Notes under the pieces: model-generated
The model's database searches: none
What the model saw: only the letters and a program-made list of their open reading frames with translations
Told to the model about the DNA's origin: nothing
Position numbers and translations under genes: made by a program
In this document: in pieces, positions 6,279-6,495 of the stretch
Numbering within the stretch: position 1 is the first letter of the stretch
How the letters are laid out: each line of letters starts with the position of its first letter
NCBI GenBank assembly: GCA_021769025.1
Contig: JAETTS010000149.1
Coordinates: 1 to 6,495, forward strand
From: Enterocloster bolteae
GTDB taxonomy: Bacteria; Bacillota_A; Clostridia; Lachnospirales; Lachnospiraceae
Length of the DNA stretch: 6,495 bases
Direction of reading: 5' to 3'

Positions 6279-6307
6279 AATTTACCATGGGGCTGGAGAA
6301 AATACAA
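6279..6307 (-). promoter_or_regulatory. Predicted promoter of the XRE-cupin regulator gene
   Basis: The minus strand reads TTGTAT (6302-6307), 17 bases, then TAAATT (6279-6284) preceded by TGG, an extended -10. Transcription would start near 6272, about 25 bases before the ATG, so of the two AGGAGG copies only the one at 6259-6264 could act as a ribosome binding site. The boxes are weak individually; spacing and the TGn extension support the call. Confidence 0.45.
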
Positions 6308-6316
6308 GTACTTTGT
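6304..6316. promoter_or_regulatory. Possible operator palindrome between the divergent promoters
   Basis: ACAAGTACTTTGT is a near-palindrome around a perfect AAGTACTT core (6306-6313). It overlaps the predicted -35 box of the regulator gene, where a self-repressing XRE protein would be expected to bind. The ACTTTGT part also occurs inside the palindrome upstream of dsdA (5509-5515). Short and unverified. Confidence 0.25.
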
Positions 6317-6324
6317 AAAACTTC

Positions 6325-6353
6325 TTGCATTTCTTCTGATAACGTATTATAAT
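6325..6353 (+). promoter_or_regulatory. Predicted promoter of the FMN-riboswitch transcript
   Basis: A perfect -10 TATAAT (6348-6353) lies 17 bases after TTGCAT (6325-6330), a weak -35. Transcription would start near 6360, just before the riboswitch at 6374. It is divergent from the XRE-cupin promoter. Confidence 0.7.
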
Positions 6354-6373
6354 GATTTCCGTAAATAAATAAG

Positions 6374-6495
6374 TTCTTCGGGGCGGGGTGCGATTCCCCA
6401 CCGGCGGTGATGGGCCAAAGGCCACAAGTCCGCGAGCTCGTTTGAGCAGGATTCGGTGCGATTCCGAAACCGACGGTACAGTCCGGATGAAAGAA
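6374..6495 (+). promoter_or_regulatory. FMN riboswitch (RFN element)
   Basis: The conserved RFN aptamer is present nearly or fully to the right edge. It opens with TTCTTCGGGGC and has the GGGGTGCGATTCCCC hairpin (6385-6399), ACCGGCGGT, AGTCCGCGAGC, a variable GCTC-GTTT-GAGC arm and the matching TTCGGTGCGATTCCGAA hairpin (6452-6468). It closes with CCGACGGTACAGTCCGGATG and GAAAGAA, whose AAGAA pairs with the opening TTCTT as stem P1. It binds flavin mononucleotide and shuts off riboflavin synthesis or uptake genes (ribDEAH operon or ribU). The expression platform and the controlled gene are outside the window. Confidence 0.97.

Overview
The window looks like chromosomal DNA of an anaerobic Gram-positive clostridium, most likely a Lachnospiraceae-type gut organism. 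The evidence is a moderate base composition, AGGAGG- and poly-G-type ribosome binding sites, TTGACA/TATAAT-like promoters, short hairpin-plus-T terminators, a clostridial style of methyl-accepting chemotaxis protein, and a Firmicutes-type FMN riboswitch. The organism is inferred from these traits, not from any match.

Layout, left to right. (1) 1-423, + strand: the 3' end of an O-acetylhomoserine sulfhydrylase gene (metY type), which is cut by the window edge. (2) 464-500: a perfect 15-bp inverted repeat with A and T flanks. It serves as a bidirectional terminator between metY and the convergent gene to its right. (3) 506-5406, - strand: three genes read right to left. They are D-serine ammonia-lyase (dsdA, 4060-5406), a GntP-family permease (2702-4039, probably a DsdX-like D-serine importer) and a membrane chemoreceptor (506-2533). 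dsdA and the permease are 20 bp apart and surely co-transcribed. The chemoreceptor lies 168 bp further down, has its own good promoter, and has no terminator in front of it. (4) 5407-5695: a regulatory stretch with the dsdA promoter inside a cluster of GTTAAA sites spaced about 20 bp apart, followed by hairpins at the end of the next gene. (5) 5696-6247, - strand: an XRE-type helix-turn-helix plus cupin regulator with its own promoter and a terminator that overlaps its stop codon. (6) 6325-6495, + strand: a promoter and a complete FMN riboswitch leader that drives a riboflavin gene lying beyond the window.

How the parts may work together: the permease would bring in D-serine, or a related small hydroxy-acid or amino acid. 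DsdA would convert D-serine to pyruvate and ammonia. The chemoreceptor could steer the cell toward the substrate or report a related signal. The XRE-cupin protein is the obvious local candidate regulator, taking the place of the LysR-type DsdC of enterobacteria. The enzyme call is firm; permease substrate, regulator target and chemoreceptor ligand are inferred from neighbourhood only.

No mobile element, CRISPR array, tRNA or rRNA is visible. The most unusual points are the operon composition (D-serine catabolism plus chemoreceptor plus XRE-cupin regulator) and the phased GTTAAA operator-like array at the dsdA promoter.
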